This document shows positions 8,721-16,669 of a DNA stretch of 26,387 nt, one piece after another (the stretch's first letter is position 1; the number at the start of each line of letters is the position of its first letter). The DNA lies in assembly GCA_937967375.1 (NCBI GenBank), contig CALCJF010000100.1, positions 1-26,387 of the forward strand. Reading direction: 5' to 3'. The notes under the pieces were generated by a model. It made no database searches, was not told where the DNA came from, and saw only the letters and a list, made by a program, of their open reading frames with translations. The DNA comes from an uncultured Leucobacter sp. Its GTDB lineage: Bacteria; Actinomycetota; Actinomycetes; Actinomycetales; Microbacteriaceae. Both the position numbers and the translations under genes were made by a program.

Positions 8721-9632
8721 TTGAGCGACTTGGGGGTCGGCTTGAGCACACCATCGTCAGCTAAGAAGAGCGCCGATATTCAGTCGAGCAAACGCAAGGT
8801 CGAGGCGCCTTCCCAGCACGAGACACCAACACAGGTCGAAGAGTCGGCCCCGCAGACTACGGTAGCCGCCAAACCAAAGGCTTGGGTGCGTGTGGTTGCG
8901 CTCCTCGCGGTGCTGTTTACCGGTTGGCACGTGTTCGCTTCATTTCTGTGGATCGCACCCTACTCACAGAACGCTCGCGAAGTGGTGCCTGGCGAGATGC
9001 TCACCAACTACATGATTCCGCTCTTTGGTCAGTCATGGAGCGTGTTCGCGCCCGAGCCCATCAACGGTGACTATCACTTCAACGTCCGCGCCACCCTCGA
9101 CGACGGCAGCGAGACCGGCTGGGTGAGCGCAACCGACGTTGAACTCTCGATGATTCAATACAACCTGACGCCACCCCGTGCGGGCATTCAATCGAGCGAG
9201 GTCGCATCGAGCTACAAGGGGGCCTTCGACAGCATGGAAGAGGTCGACCGCTCAGTCATCTCGGGTGACTTCGCGGTCGAGAACTGGGAGGTCGGCCTGC
9301 GCGCCGCACTTGAGAACCAGAAGAGTGAGAGCGGATCCTCTGCCGAGACTCGCAAAGCCAATATCGACGAACTGATGCGCGAAGAACACCGCAGCACCGC
9401 GTACGCGACGCAGGTCGCGAAGGCGATCTGGGGCGAGAACGTGCAGAAGGTGCAGTATCGGGTGAGCCGGCAGAACATCATTCCTTTTGCGCAACGCCAC
9501 AACCCCGACGCCCAGAGGCCAGAGCCAATGATCGTGCTGCCGGGGTGGCGGGGCCTCGTCGTTGAAGAGGGTCAGAACGATGGCAACTTCGGCGACGTGT
9601 TTCGCGGCCAGTTCGAGAGGATCACGAAATGA
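8721..9632 (+). CDS. DUF5819-family membrane-anchored protein
   Basis: A 303-residue protein of unknown function that I recognise as DUF5819-like. It starts with about 50 polar residues, followed by one membrane segment (about residues 55-78) and an extracytoplasmic part. That part begins with PLFGQSWSVFAPEP (99-112), a pattern typical of the family. The remainder has a charged domain with no catalytic motif I can name. TTG at 8721 is chosen because a GAGCGAGG-like site lies about eight bases upstream; TTG 8730 or 8742 are possible. The stop codon overlaps the ATG of the HTTM gene (ATGA), so the two are translationally coupled and probably work as one membrane unit. Confidence 0.8.
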   Translation: MSDLGVGLSTPSSAKKSADIQSSKRKVEAPSQHETPTQVEESAPQTTVAAKPKAWVRVVALLAVLFTGWHVFASFLWIAPYSQNAREVVPGEMLTNYMIPLFGQSWSVFAPEPINGDYHFNVRATLDDGSETGWVSATDVELSMIQYNLTPPRAGIQSSEVASSYKGAFDSMEEVDRSVISGDFAVENWEVGLRAALENQKSESGSSAETRKANIDELMREEHRSTAYATQVAKAIWGENVQKVQYRVSRQNIIPFAQRHNPDAQRPEPMIVLPGWRGLVVEEGQNDGNFGDVFRGQFERITK

Positions 9633-10714
9633 GTGAGCAGACGCAGACCCCCGTGGCGCGGTTCGGCGCGTTCATCGGAAGCCTCATCTCGGCAACCTGG
9701 ATGGCGGCGATGAACGGCATCGGCAACGCCATCGCATGGTTCGAAGGGTGGCTCTTCGGCAGTAAGAAGGCGCTCTACGGGCTCGCCGTGACCCGCATCA
9801 TCTTCGGCCTCACCGCAATCGGCCTGTTGCTCTCGAACTTCAGCACCAGGCTCTACACTTTCGGCTCGGGGTCGGCCTGGAACGGTGAGATTGCCGAACC
9901 GCTCAGCGATTTTCCGAAGATCTGGATTTTCAGCGCGTTTCACGCTGTGGCCGCGAACGACGTCGCTTTCACGACCCTCTACATTGTGCTCATTCTGCTC
10001 GCCGCGCTGTTCACGCTCGGCTGGCGTTTTCGCATCGTGCACCCGTTGTTCTTCGTGATGTGGGTGAGTTTCATCGAGATGAACGACATGGTCGGTGACC
10101 AGGGCGACAACATGTTTCGCATCGCGCTCATCATCATGTTCTTCGCCGACCCCGCCGCCCGCTGGTCGCTCGACGCGCGTCGGCGCGCGAAGAGGGAGTG
10201 GTTCGATGAGGGCAGTTCGCCGAGGCATCTCGGCACCGTGCTGCACAATCTCGCGCTCATCGCCCTCACTGCGCAGGTCGCTTTCGTCTACGGCTCGGGC
10301 GGGCTCTACAAGGCGCAAGGCAACCCGTGGGCGCATGGCTATGCGGTGTACGACCCGCTGCAAACCACCAGATTTGGCACGTGGCCGGTGCTCAGCGACC
10401 TGATCACGGCGTGGGGGCCGATGGTCGCCATCGGCACCTGGGGTTCGATCCTGCTGCAGGGCGCGTTCTTGCTCGCGCTGCTGTCACGCCCGACTAGGTT
10501 GCTCGCCCTCTTCGGCATTCTCGGCTTTCACGTGATGATCGGTGTGCTCATGGGCCTGCCGTGGTTCTCGCTCACGTTGATCGCGATCGACTCGATCTTT
10601 ATTCGCGACCGCAGCTGGAAGCGTCTCAGCGAGGGCATCGGTGAACGGTGGCGCACCGCCATGAGACCCGGTGGTGAGGATCGGCAAACAGCAGCGACAG
10701 CCGAAGCTGCTTAG
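9629..10714 (+). CDS. HTTM-domain multi-pass membrane protein (vitamin K-dependent carboxylase-like fold)
   Basis: A 361-residue integral membrane protein with about seven hydrophobic segments (roughly residues 49-70, 110-132, 137-152, 163-180, 206-228, 255-285 and 290-325). The pattern VTRIIFGLTAIGLLL, later FIEMNDMVGDQGDNMFR and a SLDARRRAKRE loop, is typical of HTTM proteins, which are related to vitamin K-dependent gamma-carboxylase. Whether the bacterial protein carboxylates anything is unknown. It overlaps the DUF5819 gene by four bases (ATGA). I would guess the DUF5819 protein is its partner or substrate-binding subunit; this is inference from pairing only. Confidence 0.85.
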   Translation: MSEQTQTPVARFGAFIGSLISATWMAAMNGIGNAIAWFEGWLFGSKKALYGLAVTRIIFGLTAIGLLLSNFSTRLYTFGSGSAWNGEIAEPLSDFPKIWIFSAFHAVAANDVAFTTLYIVLILLAALFTLGWRFRIVHPLFFVMWVSFIEMNDMVGDQGDNMFRIALIIMFFADPAARWSLDARRRAKREWFDEGSSPRHLGTVLHNLALIALTAQVAFVYGSGGLYKAQGNPWAHGYAVYDPLQTTRFGTWPVLSDLITAWGPMVAIGTWGSILLQGAFLLALLSRPTRLLALFGILGFHVMIGVLMGLPWFSLTLIAIDSIFIRDRSWKRLSEGIGERWRTAMRPGGEDRQTAATAEAA

Positions 10715-10747
10715 GGCCCGCCGCAGGAGGGCGCCCGCAGCCGGGCC
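10715..10747 (+). terminator. Possible GC-rich hairpin after HTTM gene
   Basis: GGCCCG at 10715-10720 pairs with CGGGCC at 10742-10747 around a 21-base GC-rich interior, immediately after the stop codon. The stem is short and has no T-run, so this is a weak terminator candidate. Confidence 0.35.
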
Positions 10748-10831
10748 ACGAGAATATTTACCCCCTAGGCATTCAATGTATGGCTGAGAAGGTGCTTACG
10801 GGCAAATCTTTTCGAGGCGGCCTCGCGGGTC

Positions 10832-10837
10832 TATGCT
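10832..10837 (+). promoter_or_regulatory. -10 box TATGCT for a probably leaderless ABC transporter transcript
   Basis: TATGCT (5 of 6 match to TATAAT at the key T-A-T...T positions) ends six bases before the GTG start at 10844. Transcription would therefore begin at or next to the start codon, with no room for a leader or Shine-Dalgarno site. The -35 region is poor (a TTTTCG-like sequence about 17 bp upstream). Confidence 0.5.
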
Positions 10838-10843
10838 GAGGCT

Positions 10844-11617
10844 GTGAACGCAAACGATGCCGCGATCGCGGCAGAGGGGCTCACGGTGCGACGGGGACGT
10901 CACACCGTGTTCGATGGCGTTGATCTCAGCGTGCCTCGCGGCCAGATCACCGGCCTGCTCGGCCCGTCGGGTTGCGGCAAGACGACGCTTATGCGCTCGA
11001 TCGTCGGCGTGCAGGCAGGGGTGAGCGGCAGCCTGAGGGTGCTCGGCGAGCCGGCAGGTTCGAAGGCCCTGCGCCACAGGGTCTCGTATGCAACGCAGGC
11101 CGCCTCGGTGTACGACGACCTTACGGTGTTGCAGAACCTGCGATACTTCGCGAGAGTGCTCGGCGTGCAACGCAGCGATGCCGAGCGCGTGATGAAGCTG
11201 GTGGGGTTGGGCGACGCCGCGGGTCGGCGGGTCGAATCGCTGAGCGGTGGGCAGCGCGGCCGGGTCTCGCTCGCGGCGGCCCTGCTCGGCTCTCCCGAAC
11301 TCGTGGTGCTCGACGAGCCGACGGTCGGGCTCGACCCCGTGCTGCGGGCCGAGCTGTGGCAACTGTTCCAAGAGCTCGCTGCGGGCGGCGTCACCTTGCT
11401 GGTGAGCAGCCACGTGATGGATGAGGCGTTGCGCTGTGACCGCCTGCTGCTGCTTCGCGAGGGGCAGATCGTGGCCGACACGACCCCGAGCGAATTGCTC
11501 GAATCGACCGGCACGAGCGACCCCGAAGCCGCGTTTCTCGCGATCATTGCGACTCGGGGTGGCGCGGGCGAAGTTTCGCCACACGTACCGAAGCATGCCG
11601 GGGGTGATCCTCGATGA
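10844..11617 (+). CDS. ABC transporter ATP-binding protein (ABC-2 / DrrA-like exporter)
   Basis: A 257-residue cytoplasmic ATPase that powers the neighbouring ABC-2 permease. Walker A is GPSGCGKT (40-47), the signature is LSGGQ (133-137), and Walker B is LVVLDE (153-158), followed by the D-loop GLD and the switch histidine in SSHVMDE. The length and motif order fit single-domain ABC-A type exporters for drugs, lipids or polysaccharides; the substrate cannot be told. GTG 10844 is supported by conserved N-terminal content and a -10 box six bases upstream, which suggests leaderless translation. The last codons overlap the permease start (ATGA, 11614-11617). Confidence 0.95.
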   Translation: MNANDAAIAAEGLTVRRGRHTVFDGVDLSVPRGQITGLLGPSGCGKTTLMRSIVGVQAGVSGSLRVLGEPAGSKALRHRVSYATQAASVYDDLTVLQNLRYFARVLGVQRSDAERVMKLVGLGDAAGRRVESLSGGQRGRVSLAAALLGSPELVVLDEPTVGLDPVLRAELWQLFQELAAGGVTLLVSSHVMDEALRCDRLLLLREGQIVADTTPSELLESTGTSDPEAAFLAIIATRGGAGEVSPHVPKHAGGDPR

Positions 11618-12348
11618 ATCTGACGCGAACGTTCGCAACCGCCGGGCGCGTGCTGCGGCAGCTCAGCCATGACCCGAGATCGATCGCGCTGATGCTGCTC
11701 ATGCCGAGCATGCTGGTGGGGCTGTTCGCCTGGCTGTTCAGCGACCAAGATGGTGCGTTCGATCAGTTCGGTGGGCCTATTCTCGCGCTCTTTCCGTTCA
11801 TTCTCATGTTCGTCGTGACCTCCGTGACGACGCTGCGCGAGCGCCGCTCGGGCACGCTCGAGCGGCTCATGACAACTCCGCTCGGCAAGGCCGACTTCAT
11901 TCTCGGCTACGCGCTCGCGTTCGGCCTCATGGCCGTGCTGCAGGCGCTCATCACCGTCGGCTTCGCGGTGACGGTCTGTGGGCTGAAGGTCGACGGTCCG
12001 AGCTGGCAGCTCGGGGCGGTCGCGGTGCTCGATGCACTGCTCGGCACGGGGCTCGGGCTCTTCGCGAGCGCGTTCGCGCGCACCGAGTTTCAGGCAGTGC
12101 AGTTCATGCCTGTGTTCGTGTTTCCGCAGATTCTGCTCGGCGGCCTGCTCATGCCGCGCGACAAGATGCCCGACGTGCTGCACACGATCTCGGACTGGTT
12201 GCCGCTGAGCTACGCCATCGACGCAGTGAACGCGGTTGCCGCCGGCGACGAGGGCTGGGATCTCGGCAAGCCGCTGATCGTCATCGCTGCGGTGACGATT
12301 GCGGCGCTGGTGCTCGCCTCGTTTACGTTGCGTCGGCGCACCCCGTAG
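11614..12348 (+). CDS. ABC-2 type transporter permease
   Basis: A 244-residue membrane protein with about six hydrophobic segments. It contains the ABC-2 hallmark loop RERRSGTLERLMTTPL (about residues 75-90) after the second membrane segment, as in DrrB/NodJ-like permeases. The four-base overlap with the ATPase gene implies a stoichiometric complex made of two copies of each subunit. The membrane part would form the export path. No regulator or resistance gene beside it points to the substrate. No clear terminator follows; the next gene starts 66 bp later with its own candidate -10 box. Confidence 0.93.
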   Translation: MNLTRTFATAGRVLRQLSHDPRSIALMLLMPSMLVGLFAWLFSDQDGAFDQFGGPILALFPFILMFVVTSVTTLRERRSGTLERLMTTPLGKADFILGYALAFGLMAVLQALITVGFAVTVCGLKVDGPSWQLGAVAVLDALLGTGLGLFASAFARTEFQAVQFMPVFVFPQILLGGLLMPRDKMPDVLHTISDWLPLSYAIDAVNAVAAGDEGWDLGKPLIVIAAVTIAALVLASFTLRRRTP

Positions 12349-12401
12349 GGTTACGCCTGGTTTGATTCGCGGCGAGGATCGCCCACGCTAGCGACGGCGC
12401 A

Positions 12402-12407
12402 TAGGCT
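12402..12407 (+). promoter_or_regulatory. -10 box TAGGCT for a probably leaderless maf transcript
   Basis: TAGGCT lies seven bases upstream of ATG 12415. The arrangement repeats that of the ABC transporter (TATGCT, six bases, GTG). There is no Shine-Dalgarno match in between. The -35 region is not recognisable. Confidence 0.4.
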
Positions 12408-12414
12408 TGTGGGC

Positions 12415-13065
12415 ATGCGCCTCTATCTCGCCTCGACCTCACCCGCCCGACTCGCGGTGCTACGCGCCGCCGGAATCGAGCCCGTGTGCTTCTCGCCCGA
12501 AGTTGACGAGGAGGCGGAGGTTGCCGCTCGCGAGGCTGCGATCGGGCGTCAGCTGACCGCACCCGAGCTGACCGAGTACCTGGGGCGCCTCAAAGCTGAA
12601 GACGTCGTGCGCAGGCACGGCGCAGCGGGCACGGGCGAGATCGACGGCCTGGTGCTCGGAGGCGACTCGGCGTTTCTGCTCGACGACGAGATTCTCGGCA
12701 AGCCGCACGAGCCTTCGATCGCGCTCGCCAGGGCGAAACAGCACCGCGGCCGCACCGGAGTGCTGCACTCGGGCCACTGGCTGATCGACCACACCGGCGG
12801 ATCGGTGCGCGGGGCCCGCGGTGCTGTCGATACGGCAGCGGTAACGATGGCGGCAGATGTGAGCGATGCCGAACTCTCTGCTTACGTCGCGACAGGAGAA
12901 CCGCTCGAACTGGCGGGCGGCTTCGCGATCGATGGTCTCGCAGGCGCATTCATCGAGCGTATTGAGGGGGCGCCGAGCTGCGTCATTGGGTTGTCGCTGC
13001 CAGCGCTGCGCCGACTCGTGATCGACCTCGGGCACGACTATGCGGGACTTTGGAATCGTAGCTAG
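12415..13065 (+). CDS. maf: Maf-family nucleoside triphosphate pyrophosphatase
   Basis: A 216-residue enzyme that hydrolyses non-canonical or excess nucleotides to monophosphate plus pyrophosphate. The N-terminus LYLASTSPARLAVLRAAGI is the Maf start signature and fixes the start at ATG 12415 rather than the in-frame GTG at 12409. The middle has GGDSAFLLDDEILGKP, in place of the common GADTVV...GKP; the acidic residue expected for catalysis is kept. A later TGEPLELAGGFAIDGLAG segment (about residues 162-180) matches the conserved TGEPxxKAGgyGIQG motif. In actinobacteria maf is often near acyl-CoA carboxylase genes, but here it lies between an exporter and a GntR regulator. Confidence 0.92.
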   Translation: MRLYLASTSPARLAVLRAAGIEPVCFSPEVDEEAEVAAREAAIGRQLTAPELTEYLGRLKAEDVVRRHGAAGTGEIDGLVLGGDSAFLLDDEILGKPHEPSIALARAKQHRGRTGVLHSGHWLIDHTGGSVRGARGAVDTAAVTMAADVSDAELSAYVATGEPLELAGGFAIDGLAGAFIERIEGAPSCVIGLSLPALRRLVIDLGHDYAGLWNRS

Positions 13066-13085
13066 GGCACTGGCTAGTTCTTCTT

Positions 13086-13099
13086 ATACCTAGCAGTAT
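13086..13099. promoter_or_regulatory. Candidate operator 1 (ATACCTAGCAGTAT) before GntR gene
   Basis: The sequence has ATAC/GTAT ends as a short inverted repeat and contains the core ACCTAGCA. The same core, as ACTTAGCA, recurs at 17717-17730 (minus strand) and 21056-21069. It lies about 33-46 bp upstream of the predicted transcription start of the GntR gene, overlapping the -35 region, a position suited to autorepression. Binding by the GntR protein is inference. Confidence 0.45.
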
Positions 13100-13116
13100 G
13101 TGATCGCAAAGCGGCT

Positions 13117-13125
13117 TGCTATTCT
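13117..13125 (+). promoter_or_regulatory. Extended -10 promoter element of the GntR gene (TGCTATTCT)
   Basis: TG-C-TATTCT is an extended -10 element with a 4-of-6 match in the hexamer. No good -35 box is present 17 bp upstream, as is usual for extended -10 promoters. Predicted initiation is near 13132, giving a leader of about 40 bases before GTG 13173. Confidence 0.4.
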
Positions 13126-13172
13126 TGACCACAGGATTACAAGTGCTGGTCGATTGAGCAGCAGACTGCGAG

Positions 13173-14018
13173 GTGGCGAAGTTGACTCCAACTCAGCCGA
13201 ACGTCCAGAAAGCTGGCGAAGCAAACCCTTCGGGGCGTGAACTGCGCTACCAGCGTGTCTACGACATGGTGCTGCGCCTGATCGAAGAGCAGAACCTGCA
13301 GCCCGGCGACAAGCTTCCGAGCACCGCAGAGCTGACCAAAATGGCAGACGTGAGCGTCATCTCGGTGAGGCTAGCCCTCGATGAGCTCGACCATGACGGC
13401 GTCATCGAGCGGCATCAGGGCCTTGGCACATTTGTCGCTCAACCTAGACTGATCAGCCAGCCCGGACGGGCCGGTGCACTACTCGGCACGATCTCGGCCG
13501 ACGAGCGACCCGTTGAGTTCGAGACACGTCTCATTCGCATCTCGGTCGGCATGCCGAGTCTCAATCACGTGCGTGCGCTCGAGATTGAAGAGGGGCAGCC
13601 CGTGTGGGAGATCTCACGCGTTCGCCTGCGCGGAGATCAGCTCACTGTTGCAGAGCGCGCGATTCTTCCGCTCAGCCTCGTACCCGCCCTCGACGAAGCG
13701 TGGCTAGCCGAGGGGCGATCGCTCTACGAACTGCTTGCCGAGCGCTACGGCATCGTCGAAGCCTACGCCGAGCAGGTGTTTCAGGTTGATCGCCCGAGCC
13801 AGTGGGAACGCGAGCAGCTGCAACTAAAGTCGAACGACACTGTCATGCGTGTGCGTGGTGTGAGCTACACCGAAGACGACATTGCGTTTGACTCCTACCA
13901 GCAGACCTACCGCGCCGACGAGTACCTGTTCTATGTGCAGGGATCGCGAACCGCGCAGCGCCTGCTGAACCCCGAGAGCGATGGCTCGTGGGGAGTGCGC
14001 GCGCTCGGCGGCGAGTAA
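13173..14018 (+). CDS. GntR-family (HutC/UTRA subfamily) transcriptional regulator
   Basis: A 281-residue DNA-binding repressor or activator. A GntR winged helix-turn-helix spans about residues 25-92 and includes LQPGDKLPSTAEL, VSVISVRLALDEL and GVIERHQGLGTFVA. A UTRA effector domain follows (about 105-265). Proteins of this subfamily usually bind small ligands such as sugar phosphates, amino-sugar phosphates or histidine-pathway intermediates. It is next to the importer (convergent, seven bases between stops) and close to amino-sugar-type genes, so it is the likely regulator of this locus. Three copies of an ACYTAGCA core in the promoter regions here support that. GTG 13173 has only a weak ribosome-binding site. 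Confidence 0.93.
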   Translation: MAKLTPTQPNVQKAGEANPSGRELRYQRVYDMVLRLIEEQNLQPGDKLPSTAELTKMADVSVISVRLALDELDHDGVIERHQGLGTFVAQPRLISQPGRAGALLGTISADERPVEFETRLIRISVGMPSLNHVRALEIEEGQPVWEISRVRLRGDQLTVAERAILPLSLVPALDEAWLAEGRSLYELLAERYGIVEAYAEQVFQVDRPSQWEREQLQLKSNDTVMRVRGVSYTEDDIAFDSYQQTYRADEYLFYVQGSRTAQRLLNPESDGSWGVRALGGE

Positions 14019-14025
14019 ACGCACC

Positions 14026-15657
14026 CTACCCGCGATCCTCGCGCCCCGGATCCGGGCTCGGAATGCTGTCGATCAGCAGTCGGGTGTACGGGTCGCTCGG
14101 ACGGTTCACAATCTCATCGGGCGTGCCTGACTCGACAATGCGCCCCTCGCGCATCACGATGATGCGGTCCGCATACTCGGCGGCGGTTGACAGGTCGTGC
14201 GTAATCATGAGAATACCGAGCCCCTCGCGCTCTTTGAGTTCGGCGAGCAGCCGCAGCACACCCGATCGCACCGACACGTCGAGCATGCTGACGGGCTCGT
14301 CTGCGAGCAGCAGCGACGGATTCAGTACGAGGCCGGCTGCGATCGCTACCCGCTGGCGCTGCCCGCCCGAGAGCTGGTGCGGGTAACGATGCAGGTATCG
14401 CTCGGTCGGCGTCAGGCCGACCGACTCAAGCGCACCGCGAATCAGTTCGAGGCGCTCGTGCCGGGTACCACCTCTGCGATGGATCAGCAGCGGCTCCTCG
14501 AGCGTGTCTGCGACAGTGAACCGCACGTCGAGCGACTCGTATGGATCCTGAAAGATTGGCTGCACCAGGCTGCGCAGATGCCGCCGTGATGCGCGGCGGG
14601 TGTCGAGTGCCGAGGTGCCGTCGACCTCGATGCTGCCGGTAGCCTCGGGGATGAGGCCCATGATCGACTGCAGCGTTGTCGTCTTGCCGCAGCCCGACTG
14701 CCCGACAAGGGCGACGAGCTCTCCGGGCTCGACGCTGAACGAAACGTCATTGACGGCGAGATGCTCGTGCTTGCCCGGGTAGCGAACGCTCAAGTGCTCG
14801 ACCGAGAGCAGCGGCGCGGCGCTGTGCGCCGAAGAGGCACGATCGCCTGCAGCGACGCTGTTAATGTCTGGGGTGGCCTCGAATAGGGTGCGCGTGTAGT
14901 CAGATGTCGGTGAGTGGTAGAGCTTTGCGACATCGCCGATCTCAACGATCTTGCCGGAGTGCATGACGGCGGCGCGGGAGCAGCTCTGTGCCACCACTCC
15001 GAGATCGTGGGTAACGAGGATCACGGCCAGCCCGAGTCGTTCTGAAAGCTCGACGAGCAGCTGCAGAATCTGGTTCTGCACCACGACATCGAGCGCGGTG
15101 GTGGGTTCGTCGGCAAGGAGCACCTTCGGCTCGCAAGAGAGCCCCATGGCTATGACAGCGCGCTGCTTCATCCCACCCGAAAGCTCATGCGGAAACCGCT
15201 TCTCGGTGCCCTCTGGGAGCCCCACCAGACTCAGCAGCTCGCGCACGCGCTCGGGGATCCCGCTCACCTCGAAACCGTGTACCCGAAGTGCCTCTTCGAT
15301 CTGCCAGCCGATGGTCTTCACGGGGTTGAATGCGCTCATCGCGCCTTGAAAGACCATCGCAATGTCTTTCCAGCGGTGCCGACGCACGGTGGCGTCGCCG
15401 CCCGCGATGATGTCGGTGCCCTCGAAGAGAATCTGGCCGCTCACCGTTGCGTTCGCGGGCAAGAGGCCAAGGGTCGCGAGAATGGTCGTGGTCTTGCCGC
15501 AGCCCGACTCGCCGACGAGGCCGAGTCGCTCGCCGGGTGCAAGGCTGAGGTTGATGCCCCGAACGGTCTCGGTGTCTTCGCCGTCATCGTTCTTGAACCA
15601 CACGGTGAGGTCTCTGATCTCAAGTACCGGAGAGACCTTTGTAGCTTGGCCGGTCAT
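14026..15657 (-). CDS. Dipeptide/oligopeptide-type ABC importer ATPase, two ATPase domains fused (DppD-DppF-like)
   Basis: The 543-residue energy-coupling subunit of the importer. Domain 1 has Walker A GESGCGKT (49-56), LSGG (159-162) and Walker B LLADEP (180-185). Domain 2 has GQSGCGKT (319-326), LSGGQ (429-433) and LLADEP (450-455). Both domains keep the switch histidine (THDL), so both sites look active. The two halves match DppD and DppF, which are separate proteins in many bacteria. The start ATG 15657 overlaps the stop of the upstream permease (ATGA). The end is only seven bases from the convergent GntR gene, without a visible terminator. Confidence 0.95.
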   Translation of the reverse strand: MTGQATKVSPVLEIRDLTVWFKNDDGEDTETVRGINLSLAPGERLGLVGESGCGKTTTILATLGLLPANATVSGQILFEGTDIIAGGDATVRRHRWKDIAMVFQGAMSAFNPVKTIGWQIEEALRVHGFEVSGIPERVRELLSLVGLPEGTEKRFPHELSGGMKQRAVIAMGLSCEPKVLLADEPTTALDVVVQNQILQLLVELSERLGLAVILVTHDLGVVAQSCSRAAVMHSGKIVEIGDVAKLYHSPTSDYTRTLFEATPDINSVAAGDRASSAHSAAPLLSVEHLSVRYPGKHEHLAVNDVSFSVEPGELVALVGQSGCGKTTTLQSIMGLIPEATGSIEVDGTSALDTRRASRRHLRSLVQPIFQDPYESLDVRFTVADTLEEPLLIHRRGGTRHERLELIRGALESVGLTPTERYLHRYPHQLSGGQRQRVAIAAGLVLNPSLLLADEPVSMLDVSVRSGVLRLLAELKEREGLGILMITHDLSTAAEYADRIIVMREGRIVESGTPDEIVNRPSDPYTRLLIDSIPSPDPGREDRG

Positions 15658-16652
15658 GCACCTGCTCCCTTCTTTGACGGCTTCTGCGATGTGGCGCTCG
15701 GTAGTGCGTCAGTTGTCGAGCCGAGCGGGCGAATCGCCCAGGTGCGTAGCGCAAGATGCGAGATCTTTAGGCGCGGGTTGAGTGCGTCTTCGATTGCGCG
15801 GCCGACGAGATAGCAACCGAGGATCAACAAAGCGACTGCCACTCCGGCAGGTACGATAGCCCACCACGCACCCGTGCTAATTGCGGCGCGGGTGAACGCG
15901 CGCTCCATAATGACACCCCAGGTGATTGCGTTGGGGTCAGAGAGGCCGAGAAAGGCAAGCGCGGTTTCGTTGAAGATTGCCACCGTGACCGCTAGCACGC
16001 CGCTCGCGGCGAGCAGTGGGCCAAGCTGCGGCAAAATGTGCCGCATGATGATGCGCAGGTGGCTGCCCCCGATGGCTTCGACTCGTCGCACATAGACGCG
16101 CTCGCGCAGGGTCTTTACTTGAGAGCGAACGATGCGTGCGGTTGCGGTCCACATGAGCGCGCCGATCACGATGATGACGTGGTTCAGGCTAGGCCCCCAG
16201 ACGGCGGCGATGACGATCATGAGCACGATCTGCGGAATCACTAGGAAGTAGTCGGTGATGCGCATAAGTACGGTATCGACCCACCCCCCAAAGTAGCCGG
16301 AGAGAATCCCCACGGCGGCTCCGATCACGATCGCGATCGTGGCAGCCGTGAATCCAACCCACATCGAAACTCGGCCGCCTTCGAGCACAAGGGTCAACAC
16401 GTCAACCCCGCCGTCATCGCAACCGAACCAGTGGGCTGCAGAGGGCGCCTCGAAGACTCCGCAACTGACCTCTTTGCTGGAGTATGGCGTGAAAGCCGCG
16501 GCAAAGATAGAGAGCAGCAGGAACCCGGCGATGATCGCCAGGCCGACGATCGCGCTGGGCTGCCGAAGCGCCGTAGCGAGGGCGCCGCGACGGCGGCCAT
16601 CGGGTCGGCGGCGCTTCGGGAGGGAGAATACTGTGGTGCCTGGTGAGCTCAT
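15654..16652 (-). CDS. ABC importer permease, DppC/OppC-like
   Basis: A 332-residue inner-membrane permease. A basic cytoplasmic N-terminus is followed by a first membrane segment (about residues 30-55), a periplasm-like loop with two cysteines (SCGVF, FGCDDGG), and the binding-protein-dependent transport domain. That domain includes the EAA-loop motif VEAIGGSHLRIIMRHILP, which contacts the ATPase. ATG 16652 is selected because AGGAGG lies eight bases upstream; the longer open frame to 16826 would overlap the preceding permease. It sits 17 bases after that permease and overlaps the ATPase gene by four bases, so all three form one operon. Confidence 0.94.
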   Translation of the reverse strand: MSSPGTTVFSLPKRRRPDGRRRGALATALRQPSAIVGLAIIAGFLLLSIFAAAFTPYSSKEVSCGVFEAPSAAHWFGCDDGGVDVLTLVLEGGRVSMWVGFTAATIAIVIGAAVGILSGYFGGWVDTVLMRITDYFLVIPQIVLMIVIAAVWGPSLNHVIIVIGALMWTATARIVRSQVKTLRERVYVRRVEAIGGSHLRIIMRHILPQLGPLLAASGVLAVTVAIFNETALAFLGLSDPNAITWGVIMERAFTRAAISTGAWWAIVPAGVAVALLILGCYLVGRAIEDALNPRLKISHLALRTWAIRPLGSTTDALPSATSQKPSKKGAGA

Positions 16653-16669
16653 GAGCGTGCGCCTCCTGG

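Noticed and set aside
10900..12183. 427-codon minus-strand frame across the ABC exporter
   Set aside because: It is antisense to two genes with full ABC motifs, and its product is His/Arg/Glu-rich without any domain.
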